Shown piece by piece: positions 1 through 9,033 of a stretch of 31,872 bases of DNA. Numbering within the stretch: the first letter of the stretch is position 1; each line of letters opens with the position of its first letter. The position numbers and the translations under genes were made by a program. The stretch is from NCBI GenBank assembly GCA_964459305.1, contig CAYWNA010000153.1, positions 1 through 31,872 of the forward strand, written 5' to 3'. Under the pieces are notes generated by a model, which saw only the letters and a program-made list of their open reading frames with translations, made no database searches and was not told the DNA's origin. The stretch is from CAYWNA01 sp964459305. Lineage in GTDB: Bacteria; Planctomycetota; Planctomycetia; Pirellulales; Pirellulaceae.

Positions 1-57
1 GATGCTTCAGAATTCCTGAGAAATGGGATAGAATCCAGGAAAATCTGGACTCTGAAG

Positions 58-131
<74 letters not shown>

Positions 132-196
132 TTACGTCAATTCGGACTCTTTAGTTTTCGCCTCTCACGCTCCCCGCTGTCAACAAGCTACCTCGA

Positions 197-236
<40 letters not shown>

Positions 237-285
237 AAATGTGTGGCGGTCGGTCCATCTGAGTATATGCAGCCGGCGTTTCTGT

Positions 286-918
286 TCAATTCCCCTCGCC
301 CCATTGCCCCGAATTCGCGAGGGCCAGGATGGGTGGCACGAGTTGGGAAATCGCTCGTGAGCGGTGGCTGAGAACCGATTTGACCGTCTCGCCTAGCTCG
401 CCAAACGTGCGGTGGTACTCGACCATCTCGAACAGCGGGTCGTAGCCAAAACCGGCGGATCCTTTGGGCTCGATGGCAATGCGGCCGCAACAGTAGGCTT
501 CGCAATCGGCGCGGATTTCGCCTTGAGGATCTGCCAGCGTGATGTGACAAACGTAGTGGGCCGTGCGCTGCGCGAGTGGCGTGTCGGCCAATTGGTTCAG
601 CAAGTGCCGATTGTTTGATTCGTCGTTCGCGTCCTTGCCGGAATAACGAGCGGAGTAAATCCCCGGTGCACCGTCCAGAATATCCACCATCAAGCCGCTG
701 TCCTCGCCAACGACCCACTGCTTCAAATGGCGCGCCTGCTGGGTTGCCTTGCTGCTGGCGTTTTCGGTGAACGAGTCGCCGTCTTCTGTGACCGTGATCG
801 CGTCGGGGAAATCCGCCAGCGTCTTCAGTTGAAAACCGTAAGGCGCGAGAAGCCACTGAAGCTCCTTGCCTTTCTTCCGATTGTGCGTTCCCAAAACTAG
901 GATGCGGGTAGGAGACAT
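286..918 (-). CDS. rdgB: RdgB/HAM1 family non-canonical purine NTP pyrophosphatase (XTP/dITP diphosphatase)
   Basis: The 210-residue protein should hydrolyse ITP, dITP and XTP to the monophosphate plus pyrophosphate in the cytoplasm, keeping deaminated purines out of DNA and RNA. Family hallmarks are visible: an N-terminal GTHNRKKGKE loop (canonical T/S-x-N-x-x-K), the catalytic segment VGEDSGLMVD followed by APGIYSARYSG, the GFGYDPLF motif, and a C-terminal SHRSRA in place of the common SHRGKA. Length is normal for the family. The open frame extends 33 codons further upstream, but that part runs through a low-complexity repeat. I chose the ATG at 918 because homology starts there and an AAGGG sequence lies just upstream. 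It stands alone, about 200 bp downstream of the DUF1571 gene on the same strand. Confidence 0.95.
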   Translation of the reverse strand: MSPTRILVLGTHNRKKGKELQWLLAPYGFQLKTLADFPDAITVTEDGDSFTENASSKATQQARHLKQWVVGEDSGLMVDILDGAPGIYSARYSGKDANDESNNRHLLNQLADTPLAQRTAHYVCHITLADPQGEIRADCEAYCCGRIAIEPKGSAGFGYDPLFEMVEYHRTFGELGETVKSVLSHRSRAISQLVPPILALANSGQWGEGN

Positions 919-970
919 TGAAGGCCCTTGCGCCGGATTACCAAAATCTGTTGGTGGTGTTGGAGACGGA

Positions 971-1023
971 GTGCTGGAATCGTGGAACGTTGGAGTATTG
1001 GAGTTCCAACACTCCACTACTCC
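971..1023. repeat. Imperfect palindromic minisatellite (TGGAGT/ACTCCA units)
   Basis: This short intergenic stretch is built from variants of TTGGAGT and TGGAAC. Its core is an inverted repeat of 11-nt arms, 992-1002 and 1005-1015, separated by 2 nt and differing at one position (G-T wobble in RNA). It lies between rdgB and the DUF1571 gene, where a transcript hairpin could act as a weak terminator or mRNA end. No T-tract follows on the minus strand. Confidence 0.6.
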
Positions 1024-1116
1024 AGACAGACTGCCAACGAGGATCGCGGACTAAACATACGTGGGTGGGCATTGGCAGTATTGCCAGGATATTCTGTTGG
1101 CAATCCACGGGCCGCG

Positions 1117-1926
1117 TCAAGGCGTGAAACTCTTGAGGAACAGATACTTTCTGTTTCGGTGGTCGAAGTCCCAGTCGGTCAATCCAACATTCATCTTGAT
1201 ATCTGTGTACGTGTATTCCTCGATCAGCTGCGGCTCGTCGCCCTCCTCCGCCGGCCAATCGTAGGCGGAGTAATGAACCGGCAGGTGAAGTCCGTCGTCG
1301 ACGAGGATTCGCGCGTACTGATAGGCAAGCCCTTCATGTCGCTTAGGATGAGAAACCTGAATCAGCGTACACGAACGACTGTTGACTTTCGCCCCCGGCA
1401 CGATTTTGACTGCGACGTCATCGTACTGTAGTTCGTCTTCGCCATTCTCGATCAGCCGGCGCGTGAGATTCTTGACGCCGATCTCCGTGATGGGGTATCG
1501 ATTGCACTGAAACGCGACTGGGCTGTCCAGCGGAATCGACGTGGTGATATAGCCGAACCGCGTTCCTCCCTTACGCACAATCATCTTGCCCTTGTTCTTT
1601 CCGTGGACGTACAAGACCTCGGCGCCTTTCATCTTCGCCGGACCGAGGAACCGAATGTAAACGCTGAACGGCGTCACCACGTGATCGTCTTTGACCCGCT
1701 GATGACGAACCTTGACGTACATGGACGCGTGACGCAAAAGACGCCCGTTCACGTGTTCACGCTTGGTCAAAATGCAGGTATAGTCGTCGATCTCATTGTC
1801 CATGCGCAAATAGCCTTCATAGGCTATTTGCAGTACGGGCAGCAGCGGGTGTTCTTCGGCGGGCACCGCGCCTTTGGCTGCCGTTGCCAGCAGCCCAATG
1901 CCAATAGCGATGTGAATGCGAAGCAT
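1117..1926 (-). CDS. Exported DUF1571 family protein
   Basis: The 269-residue protein starts with a hydrophobic signal segment (MLRIHIAIGIGLLATAAKGA) and should act outside the cytoplasmic membrane. The body matches the planctomycete DUF1571 family as I know it: a DYTCILTKRE strand, a long VKVRH...VTPFSVYIRFLGP segment, the signature MKGAEVLYVHGKNKGKM and a C-terminal ARILVDDGLHLPVHY. These proteins are related in fold to outer-membrane lipoprotein-sorting proteins such as LolA, but no biochemical role is established. I chose the ATG at 1926 because it has a GGAAAGGA sequence 6-7 nt upstream and begins at the signal peptide; the frame is open eight codons further. No operon partner is obvious. 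Confidence 0.85.
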   Translation of the reverse strand: MLRIHIAIGIGLLATAAKGAVPAEEHPLLPVLQIAYEGYLRMDNEIDDYTCILTKREHVNGRLLRHASMYVKVRHQRVKDDHVVTPFSVYIRFLGPAKMKGAEVLYVHGKNKGKMIVRKGGTRFGYITTSIPLDSPVAFQCNRYPITEIGVKNLTRRLIENGEDELQYDDVAVKIVPGAKVNSRSCTLIQVSHPKRHEGLAYQYARILVDDGLHLPVHYSAYDWPAEEGDEPQLIEEYTYTDIKMNVGLTDWDFDHRNRKYLFLKSFTP

Positions 1927-2112
1927 GCAAATCCTTTCCGCGACAGACAAGCGTGCAGCGATATTATACCTGCCGAGGTGCGAAAGGCGACAAAAAATAG
2001 ACTTCGGCTGGGTTTTTCCCAGTACGAAGCGGACATGACTTGGTGAACATGTGACTTCGCGAAGATGTGCCGGTTAGACAAGATGCGGACAAGTCTGCGG
2101 GAGGGCGAAAAT

Positions 2113-3813
2113 TTAGCGTTCTTCCATCTCGCCGTTTTCGCGAACGATCACTTTGGCGATACGTCGGGCATAGTAGTGGACGCGTTTGATCTGGCTGATG
2201 ATGTCGGTCTCGACCTGGAAGGCTCGGATACGGTTCGGCTCGTCAGCCATTAGCCTTTGGCTCAGATGTTCAACGGCGGCGTCTGCCAGACGTTCGATTT
2301 CGGGTTTCTGCATCACCACTTGACGAGCTAGATCGGGATCGTCGTCCGCCAATGCCTGCAATACGCTTTTCATGGCTTGATCCACGGCCTCGAACAAAGG
2401 CCGGATCATTTCCTGCGTGCCCGGACTGAATTGCAGTCCATACTCGATACGGCGAATGCCTTGAGCGACGAAATTCGTCTCGATCAAGTCGCCTGTGCTT
2501 TCCAGGTTGTTGGCAATCGTCAGTAGATCCTGCAGACGTTTTGACTCGGCCGTGGAAAGCTCCTTGCCTGACAGGGGCCGGACGTATGCCAACACCGCGG
2601 CAAATAGCGTATCCACGTCGTCGTCCATTTCGCGCATACGATCCAGGTCGGCGCGAGATCCTTCGATCACGGCAGCGGGAGCGGTTTCGATCATCCGGAG
2701 GACCCGTTGCCCCAGGTTTCCGAGCTCCATGCGGACACGGTCAAGTGCCAGTGACGGCGTTTCCAAGTAGACTTGATCGAGGAATTCGGGACGGACTTTT
2801 TGAGCATCGGTCTCCCGCCGGTCAGGTACAAGCCGTTCCACGAGACGGGCAAACGGCCCCGCGAACCAGATGAAGATGAACGCGTTCGCGACGTTGAACA
2901 GAGTGTGGGCGTTGGCAATTTGCCTGGGCGTCTCGACCATCAGTCGCGCCGTGCCTTCCAGGTCGGTCATCGTTGGCGACAGAACGCGCACGACATCGGC
3001 AAACGGCACCAAGAAGGGAAGCCAGATAGTCACGCCGACAACGTTGAACAGCACGTGCACCATGGCTGCACGAACCGCGGCCCGCGGTTTTCCGATCGCT
3101 GCTAGGACGGCGGTTACGCACGTGCCAATATTCGCACCCATCGCCAGGGCGATACCGGCTTCCAAGGTAATGAATCCCTGGCTGGCCAACACGATAACCA
3201 CACCGGTCGTGGCGGCCGAGCTTTGTATGATTGCCGTGATGATGGCCGCCGCGATGATGGCCAGCACGGGGTTGTCCATGTTTTGCATCGCCTCGATGAA
3301 CGGTTCGTAGCTACGCAAAGGAATCGTTGCGTCGCTCATCAAATGCATGCCGAAGAAGATCAAACCCATTCCCATCAGCATTTTGCCGAGTTGCCGGACG
3401 ATTTCGCGTTTGGACAAAAACTGTAGCATGAATCCGACGGTGACCATCGGCAGGGCATATTCCGTGATCTTGAAAGCGATTAACTGCGCGGTGATCGTCG
3501 AGCCAATGTTGGCTCCCATGATCACGCCCACCGATTGATGCAGCGTCATCAGGCCCGCCGAAATGAAGCCGACCAATAGAACCGTTGTGATCGACGACGA
3601 CTGACACACGGCCGTGACAAAAGCGCCGGTGAACATGGCTGCGAAGCGATTCTTGGTCAGGCGCTCAAGCAGGGCGCGCATGCCGTCACCAGCAACTGCC
3701 TTCAGGCTGTCCGTCATCTGGCCAAGGCCGAACAGAAACAGGGCCAATCCGCCGAACAAGCCACTGAGAACCTGGGCCACATGCAATTCGTTTGCTGCGA
3801 ACAGGAAAGGCAT
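2113..3813 (-). CDS. Na/Pi cotransporter family protein with C-terminal PhoU-like domain
   Basis: This 566-residue inner-membrane protein belongs to the NptA/YjbB-type sodium-dependent phosphate transporter family. The N-terminal half holds two inverted transport repeats, each with a QSSS-type signature: AVCQSSSITT near residue 70 and AIIQSSAATT near residue 190. Gly/Ala-rich segments such as GANIGST and GANIGTC follow each. From about residue 345 a soluble helical PhoU-like domain follows (RMIETAPAAV...LDRMREMDDDVDTLFAAV), which probably senses or couples phosphate status. I chose the ATG at 3813 because AAGGAG lies 7 nt upstream and the membrane domain starts immediately; the longer frame adds 50 unlikely residues. 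No pho genes are adjacent. Import versus export direction cannot be read from sequence. Confidence 0.92.
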   Translation of the reverse strand: MPFLFAANELHVAQVLSGLFGGLALFLFGLGQMTDSLKAVAGDGMRALLERLTKNRFAAMFTGAFVTAVCQSSSITTVLLVGFISAGLMTLHQSVGVIMGANIGSTITAQLIAFKITEYALPMVTVGFMLQFLSKREIVRQLGKMLMGMGLIFFGMHLMSDATIPLRSYEPFIEAMQNMDNPVLAIIAAAIITAIIQSSAATTGVVIVLASQGFITLEAGIALAMGANIGTCVTAVLAAIGKPRAAVRAAMVHVLFNVVGVTIWLPFLVPFADVVRVLSPTMTDLEGTARLMVETPRQIANAHTLFNVANAFIFIWFAGPFARLVERLVPDRRETDAQKVRPEFLDQVYLETPSLALDRVRMELGNLGQRVLRMIETAPAAVIEGSRADLDRMREMDDDVDTLFAAVLAYVRPLSGKELSTAESKRLQDLLTIANNLESTGDLIETNFVAQGIRRIEYGLQFSPGTQEMIRPLFEAVDQAMKSVLQALADDDPDLARQVVMQKPEIERLADAAVEHLSQRLMADEPNRIRAFQVETDIISQIKRVHYYARRIAKVIVRENGEMEER

Positions 3814-4338
3814 TGCGAACTCCTTGGTCGATAGCTTCGAGCGAATTCTCGACCGTTGGCAGAATTCGCCCGAATTTGGACAGGCCGTCCCATGCTGATT
3901 GTATCGACCGGCCAGTGGTGCGTTCCGTAATGCCCGTGCCGACTGGAAGTGCGGCCTCGGCAAATATGGTCCGATCTTGCGTTATGACCGGCTTCTCACG
4001 TTGCCGCTTTGCCGCATCCGGGTCTTCGCCACAATCGAACTCTGTCGCCTTTGAGCCGCATTGTGTTGGCCCACTCTGATGGCCCACCCCATGGTCTTTG
4101 GGCGAGCGGCAGATGAGAGTTTACCCTTGAAACCCGAAGCGTAAGCGAGGACGAAGCGGAAAACGCCGAATTCCTCGCTTACGCTTCGGGTTACTTCTTA
4201 CCTGCCGCTTGCCTTGCGTTATCCTTCGAGAGAAGATCTCTGATTCGGTCGCTTCTTCCGACCCACCTCACTATACTCAATGAAATGCGGTACAGGACGA
4301 TTGTTCAGCGCATGTTCAAGCTCCAACGGCTGCACTCG
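3814..4338. other. Intergenic region between divergent genes
   Basis: This 525-bp gap separates the Na/Pi cotransporter (minus) from the propeller-cytochrome (plus). Open frames here have no family signature and I regard them as chance. The only clear structure is the inverted repeat at 4131-4192, listed separately. Both promoters must lie here, but I see no convincing -35/-10 pair. Confidence 0.6.
4131..4192. repeat. Inverted repeat, CCCGAAGCGTAAGCGAGG family
   Basis: Two 20-nt arms, AACCCGAAGCGTAAGCGAGG at 4131-4150 and its exact reverse complement at 4173-4192, flank a 22-nt spacer. Transcribed from either strand this gives a perfect 20-bp hairpin. The same 20-mer recurs at 31846-31865, and a diverged version is at 11701-11769, so this is a dispersed family and not a site private to one gene. 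Confidence 0.9.
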
Positions 4339-6231
4339 ATGAAACGCACTGGAGGGATGATGCTACTGAGAGTGACGGGGATGATCGCCGCGATTGCTTG
4401 CCTGGGCGTGGCGGCGCGGGCAGCGATCTACCGCTCGCCGCTGGCGGTAGCGGTCTCTCCCGACGGCAAGACGCTCTACGTTTCGGACAAAACCGCTGGA
4501 TGCGTCGCCGTGCTCGACGCGGCGGCCGGCAAGAAGGTAGGCGAGGTGGTGATTGCGGACGAGCCCAACGGCCTGGCGCTCTCGGCCGATGGCAAGACGC
4601 TCTACGTTGCTCAGCGGAAGGCGAATTCGATCGCTCTGGTCGATACCGTCAAAGGGGCAGTCATCGGACAGATACGCGTCGGCACGTGGCCGGTCGCGCT
4701 GGCGGTAGCTGAAAACGCGGGGCGGCTCTACTGCTCGAACCGGGGCAACCATACAGTCTCGATCGTGGACCTGGCCGCGGGCAAAGAAATCAAGCAGATT
4801 GCCGTGGCGCGCGACCCGGCATTTTTGGCGATCACCACGGACGAGTCGCGGGTGGTTGTTCCCAATTTCATGCCGCACGGCGCGGGTACGGATGCCAAGT
4901 TGGCGGCCGAGGTTAGCATCCTTGATACGGCCGCCATGGAACAGGTCGCACGGGTCAAATTGCCGCCCGGTTCGACCATGGCCGGCGGCGTCTGGATCGG
5001 TCCCGCCGGGAGGTGGGCCTACGTGGTTCACATCCTTGGCCGCTTCAACTTTCCGATCACGCAACTGGAACAGGGCTGGGTCCATACGTGCGCGTTGAGC
5101 ATCATTGACGTGGCCGCGGGCAGACGGTTTGCGACCGTGCTGTTGGACGAACTGACCAAGGGCGTGGCGGATCCCTGGGCTGTGGTCGGCTCGGCCGACG
5201 GCAAGACTCTTTGGATCAGTCACCGCGGCACCCACGAAATCTCGACGCTCGACATCGGCCGCATCCACGAACTGCTGGACGGAAAGGTCTCGGAAGAGAT
5301 TGCCAAACTGAAGGACGGCCAACGGGACAACATTTGGGTCCGCATTAGAAAAGACAAGTCGCAGATCGCCGAATTGGCCAACGACCTGACGGCGCTCTAC
5401 ATTTCCCGTACGATCCGCCGGACATCTTCGGGCGGCAAGGGACCAACGGGTCTAGCGCTTTCGCCCCACGGCAAGAAGCTCTACGCGGCCAATTACTATG
5501 CCGGCACGGTGGGCGTGCTGGATACGGCCGGCGAAAAACTGCTGGGAACGATCGCTGTTGGAGACCAGCCGGAGCCCGACGCCGCTCGCCGCGGCGAAAT
5601 CTACTTCCACGACGCCACGCGTTGCTTCCAGAGCTGGCACAGTTGTGCCTCGTGCCATCTCGACGACGGTCGTATCGACGGGCTGCCGTGGGACTTCATG
5701 CGCGATGGGATCGACAACGGCAAGGACGTGATCAGCCTGATCAACATGCACCATACGCCACCGCACAACCGACTCGCCACGCGGCCCAGTCCACGGGAAT
5801 GCGTACGGACCGGCGTGGTCGGTAGCCACGTGATCGAGCCCGACACGGCCGATGTTGATGACCTGCTCGCTTACACGCGGTCGCTCACTCCGGAGCCCAA
5901 TCCCAACCTGCCGAGCTTTGCCGATGCGGCCAAACGGGGAAAGGTACTGTTCGAGGGCAAGGCCGACTGCGCGACGTGCCACCCAGGGCCCTACTTCACC
6001 GACAAGAAGTCGCACGATGTGGGCACGGGCGGCCCCAACGAGCTGGACGCCTATTACGACACGCCGTCGCTGATCGAGGTATACCGCACGGCCCCTTACT
6101 ATCACGACGGCCGCGCGGTCACCATGAAAGAAGCCCTAACCGAGCACGACCCCAAGCGTCTGCACGGGAACCTCAAGGAACTCACACCGCAGGAAATCGA
6201 AGACCTGATCGCTTACGTGCTCTCGCTGTGA
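4339..6231 (+). CDS. YVTN-type beta-propeller protein fused to a di-heme cytochrome c domain
   Basis: The 630-residue exported protein begins with a signal peptide (MKRTGG...AAIACLGVAARA). Residues of about 30-420 form a seven-bladed-type propeller with repeated motifs such as VSPDGKTLYV, LSADGKTLYVAQ and LSPHGKKLYAANY. The C-terminal third resembles cytochrome c peroxidase/MauG-type proteins and has two haem attachment sites, CASCH at residues 436-440 and CATCH at 544-548. TAPYYHDG and the helix QEIEDLIAYVLSL follow. Such proteins are common in planctomycetes and are thought to act in periplasmic electron transfer or oxidation; the substrate is unknown. The start is uncertain: 4339 gives a basic n-region, while the ATG at 4360 has the better Shine-Dalgarno (GGAGG, 4 nt upstream). 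Confidence 0.88.
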   Translation: MKRTGGMMLLRVTGMIAAIACLGVAARAAIYRSPLAVAVSPDGKTLYVSDKTAGCVAVLDAAAGKKVGEVVIADEPNGLALSADGKTLYVAQRKANSIALVDTVKGAVIGQIRVGTWPVALAVAENAGRLYCSNRGNHTVSIVDLAAGKEIKQIAVARDPAFLAITTDESRVVVPNFMPHGAGTDAKLAAEVSILDTAAMEQVARVKLPPGSTMAGGVWIGPAGRWAYVVHILGRFNFPITQLEQGWVHTCALSIIDVAAGRRFATVLLDELTKGVADPWAVVGSADGKTLWISHRGTHEISTLDIGRIHELLDGKVSEEIAKLKDGQRDNIWVRIRKDKSQIAELANDLTALYISRTIRRTSSGGKGPTGLALSPHGKKLYAANYYAGTVGVLDTAGEKLLGTIAVGDQPEPDAARRGEIYFHDATRCFQSWHSCASCHLDDGRIDGLPWDFMRDGIDNGKDVISLINMHHTPPHNRLATRPSPRECVRTGVVGSHVIEPDTADVDDLLAYTRSLTPEPNPNLPSFADAAKRGKVLFEGKADCATCHPGPYFTDKKSHDVGTGGPNELDAYYDTPSLIEVYRTAPYYHDGRAVTMKEALTEHDPKRLHGNLKELTPQEIEDLIAYVLSL

Positions 6232-6249
6232 TGCCGCGTGCACAGCGTG

Positions 6250-6861
6250 CTACTTCACCCGAGTGTATCGGACTTTCTTGGTAAATAGCTTTGGAGCCGA
6301 CGATTCTATGAACTGAATGAGGTTCTCCGTGGTGTCGTCGATGCTTGCGTCGGTACCCTTGATCTTGCCTGCTTTGATGGCTTCTCTGACGAAGTCCTGG
6401 TCTGGGGCGCAAACGTCGAGATATTCTTCGGTCACGTCGTATTTGAAGATGTCCCATCTTCCGACCGACGACATTAGATCTTCCGTCTTGGAACCACGTA
6501 ATTGGGATACCAGCACGGACAGATTTGCGATATTGAAGAAGCTGCTCTCACCAATCGTGCATGGAAAGCCGATCTTGTGATGCAAATAGAAAGTCGGCTT
6601 CTCACCCGGATTCACCAGAACCAATTCCATCCAGTTGGACTGCCCAACGATATTGCCCGTGCCTACGTGAAGATAGTACGTCTTTTCCTTGATGATTGCC
6701 CGCCATGTGCCTACAGTGCGATCGTCGATCTTGGCCTGATGAGGATCCGATAGCGGGCGACTTGATTCCACGCCAAGATCTGCGTTTGCCCGCATCCCGA
6801 ATCCCGGCAGCAGCAGAGTGACCAGCGCAATCAAAGACAGAGCAAAGCGTCGGTGCAACAT
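6250..6861 (-). CDS. Exported protein of unknown function
   Basis: I do not recognise this 203-residue protein. It starts with a clear signal peptide (MLHRRFALSLIALVTLLLPGFG, then MRANA as probable cleavage region), so it should be periplasmic or secreted. The mature part begins with a GTWRAIIKEKTYYLHVG segment that could be a lipocalin-like or small-barrel strand pair. Mixed charged helices follow, with just two cysteines. A GGAG sequence 7-9 nt before the ATG at 6861 supports this start over the one 24 codons upstream. It converges on the propeller-cytochrome gene with an 18-bp gap. Normal composition and the signal peptide argue that it is a real gene. Confidence 0.75.
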   Translation of the reverse strand: MLHRRFALSLIALVTLLLPGFGMRANADLGVESSRPLSDPHQAKIDDRTVGTWRAIIKEKTYYLHVGTGNIVGQSNWMELVLVNPGEKPTFYLHHKIGFPCTIGESSFFNIANLSVLVSQLRGSKTEDLMSSVGRWDIFKYDVTEEYLDVCAPDQDFVREAIKAGKIKGTDASIDDTTENLIQFIESSAPKLFTKKVRYTRVK

Positions 6862-7593
6862 GATCGTCTCCTCGCAGTAGTCGTGGTTGTGCGTAAGCGC
6901 CCACGGTGAAAATGAGCAAAAGCTAGTCTCCACCCATGTTCTGTTGTCGGCCCGTCACATCCGCTGATGATGCGATACATCTTACTGTGTTCGAGCGTGT
7001 ACAGTCAAGAAACTCGAATGACGGCGAATCTCTTTGAGAGTTCAGCCCCGGAGGAGTTCAGTTTGCAGCCATTGAATGGATATCGAATAGACCGCTATGT
7101 GCCTGCTCCAGTCCCGAAGGGACGACGCTATGGCAGCCCAGGGTGCAGCGACGTGAGCGAAACAAACGTCGCGCAACCCCGGGTGGGAAGGACCACCCAA
7201 CGCCGAGACCCCAAAGGGGTGAACCTAGTCGTGTACAGACTTGACAGCTCGGGCCGCCCCCGTTGGGGCTTTGGGTTCTATCTAATCTCATTTCCCAGGG
7301 TTCCACGACGTTCGCGGAATCACGTCGCTCCACCCTGGGCTGCCATAGGAACGTGCCTTTGGCACTGAAAAGACCGGAACGAAACTGGGGAAAATTCAAA
7401 TCGATTGCATGATCAAGAAAAATCGCAAACTGAACATGCGAGTTCCGCCCTTTCTTGGCTAGAGGATAGTTGAAGCTGGATCGCGTGCAGAAGAACTTGG
7501 GGCTGGGCGAAGAGTGTATCGCCAAAGTCGGATAGCTCGGCGAAGAACTTGGAGCGGAGATGACAGAGCGTTCCTTGGATTGGGCCGGCAGGA
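6862..7593. other. Long intergenic region holding a palindromic element
   Basis: Between the exported protein and the PQQ-like lipoprotein (both minus) lie 732 bp without a gene I can support. The middle is occupied by the 259-bp inverted element at 7109-7367. A minus-strand frame at 7413-7619 overlaps the end of the lipoprotein gene and has no recognisable domain. I could not identify a promoter for the gene at 6861. Confidence 0.6.
7109..7367. repeat. Two convergent inverted copies of a structured ~100-nt repeat
   Basis: The left copy (plus strand) begins CAGTCCCGAAGGGACG and runs into TATGGCAGCCCAGGGTGCAGCGACG (7129-7153). The right copy (minus strand) begins CAGTGCCAAAGGCACG and matches that 25-mer at 24 of 25 positions (7323-7347). 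Similarity continues inward through CGTCGCGCAACCCCGGG versus CGTCGTGGAACCCTGGG, and each copy ends in a small hairpin (CCCCAAAGGGG at 7209-7219; CCCCGTTGGGG near 7258-7268). Each unit therefore contains its own short hairpins, and the two units can pair with each other. There is no long open frame conserved across both copies. It is probably a non-autonomous dispersed repeat or a structured RNA element. Confidence 0.8.
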
Positions 7594-9033
7594 TCACTCG
7601 CCCACCCCAATCGCCACAAGGTGCTTCTGCGTCCGTGCCAGAAATAGACCGCCGGCGATTGATGGTGTGGAAAGGCAGTACCCTCCTAGCTCATTCACGC
7701 TCAGCAACTCGTATTCTGGACCGGCTTTGACAACATAGACGGACCCCGCCTCGGCCGTCAGATAGATTCGCCAGTCGGCGGCCACGGGAGACGCGGTAAA
7801 GCTGGCGGCTCCGCCACGAGCGAAACGTTCGCGGTAGATCCGTTCGCCTGACACGGCGCGGTAACACGTCAGAATGCCGTCGTTGCTGCACGTGTAGAGA
7901 TAGTCGCCGTAGACCAGCGGCGTGGGCAGGTAGGGGCCACCTCGCCGCGTACTCCAACAGACGGACTCGTTGCTTTCCTCGCCGCCCACGAGAGAGATGT
8001 CGCCCTCGGCATTCGTTCGAATTGCGTAAATCGGCTGGATGGGACGGTAGCCGCTGGCAATGAAAACCAAATCGTGCGCGACAAACGGTGTGGGCACGGT
8101 GATCAAAGAATGGCCGGAAAGCCGCCAGATCTCGCGGCCGGATATGGCATCGTTGCCGCGTGTATGATGCGATCCGGTGGTAAGGATCTGTGGACCGTGT
8201 GGGCTTTCATAGACCGTCGGCGTGCCCCAAGAAGGCGGTTCATCGCGTGGCTCGCGCCAAAGCTGCTTGCCCGTGTTCAGATCGTAAGCAGCCAGAAACG
8301 AATCCTGCTGAAGATCGCATTGCACGATCACCCGATCGCGATAGACGATCGGCGAACTGCCAAAGCCCCACTGATACTCCGGATCGTTGAAGGCTCCACA
8401 GTCGAGTACTCCGAGATCCTGTTCCCACTTCAACTGCCCCTTGAAGTCGTAACAAACCAGGCCTCCTGAAGAGAAAAAAGCCACGACGTGCTTGCCGTCG
8501 GTGGCAGGTGTCGAGTTGGCTTGCGTGGATTTCTGGTGACGCTTGACCGGGGGAACGCCTTCGTGGGCGACTTGTTCCCAAAGGATGCGGCCCGTCTTCT
8601 TGTCCAGGCAAATCAGTCGCCAGCTATGAGACGAAGCATCGCCTGCCGCATCCCCGGCACCGTACAAGCCGATTCGCAGGCTATGGTTACCCGCGGAACT
8701 GACAGCCGTTGTGACAAAGATGCGGTCGGCCCAGACAATCGGACTGGAGTTCGCCAGGCCGGGGATCGGCGTCCGCCAGAGTACTCCTCGGTTCTCCTCC
8801 ACGTTCCATTCGTCCGGAAGATTCTGATCGGCCGCGATACCGCGCGCTCCAGCACCCCGAAACGAAGGCCAGATCTCACGGGCTGCGACGGCTTTGTCTT
8901 TACGCTGGACGGTTGAGTCCTTCGTCGCATCACCATGACGAGTTGCCTCGACGAGTTGTGGCCCTTGCTCGTCCGAGCATCCCGCCACGGAAAGCCAACA
9001 AATCAGCAAAATGGGCATCGCATGTCGCATCAT
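7594..9033 (-). CDS. PQQ-like beta-propeller repeat lipoprotein
   Basis: The 479-residue protein has a lipoprotein signal peptide with lipobox LSVAGC (Cys19), so it should be lipid-anchored outside the cytoplasm. After a low-complexity linker, the body is an eight-bladed-type propeller of the BamB/PQQ-dehydrogenase-like class. Blade motifs include WRTPIPGLANSSPIVW, CLDKKTGRILWEQ, AYDLNTGKQLWRE and CYRAVSGERIYRE. There is no sign of the calcium and PQQ active-site residues of true quinoprotein dehydrogenases, so a binding or scaffold role is more likely than catalysis. It is divergent from the cysteine synthase fusion (320-bp spacer). The start ATG at 9033 is followed immediately by a second ATG and the choice between them is open. 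Confidence 0.9.
   Translation of the reverse strand: MMRHAMPILLICWLSVAGCSDEQGPQLVEATRHGDATKDSTVQRKDKAVAAREIWPSFRGAGARGIAADQNLPDEWNVEENRGVLWRTPIPGLANSSPIVWADRIFVTTAVSSAGNHSLRIGLYGAGDAAGDASSHSWRLICLDKKTGRILWEQVAHEGVPPVKRHQKSTQANSTPATDGKHVVAFFSSGGLVCYDFKGQLKWEQDLGVLDCGAFNDPEYQWGFGSSPIVYRDRVIVQCDLQQDSFLAAYDLNTGKQLWREPRDEPPSWGTPTVYESPHGPQILTTGSHHTRGNDAISGREIWRLSGHSLITVPTPFVAHDLVFIASGYRPIQPIYAIRTNAEGDISLVGGEESNESVCWSTRRGGPYLPTPLVYGDYLYTCSNDGILTCYRAVSGERIYRERFARGGAASFTASPVAADWRIYLTAEAGSVYVVKAGPEYELLSVNELGGYCLSTPSIAGGLFLARTQKHLVAIGVGE

Noticed and set aside
3686..4087. Minus-strand 133-codon frame upstream of the Na/Pi cotransporter
   Set aside because: Overlaps the cotransporter start in another frame and has unlikely composition.
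7413..7619. Minus-strand 68-codon frame (GTLCHLRSKFFAELSDFGD...)
   Set aside because: It overlaps the 3' end of the PQQ-like lipoprotein gene and has no known family or ribosome binding site. At most it is a decayed fragment.
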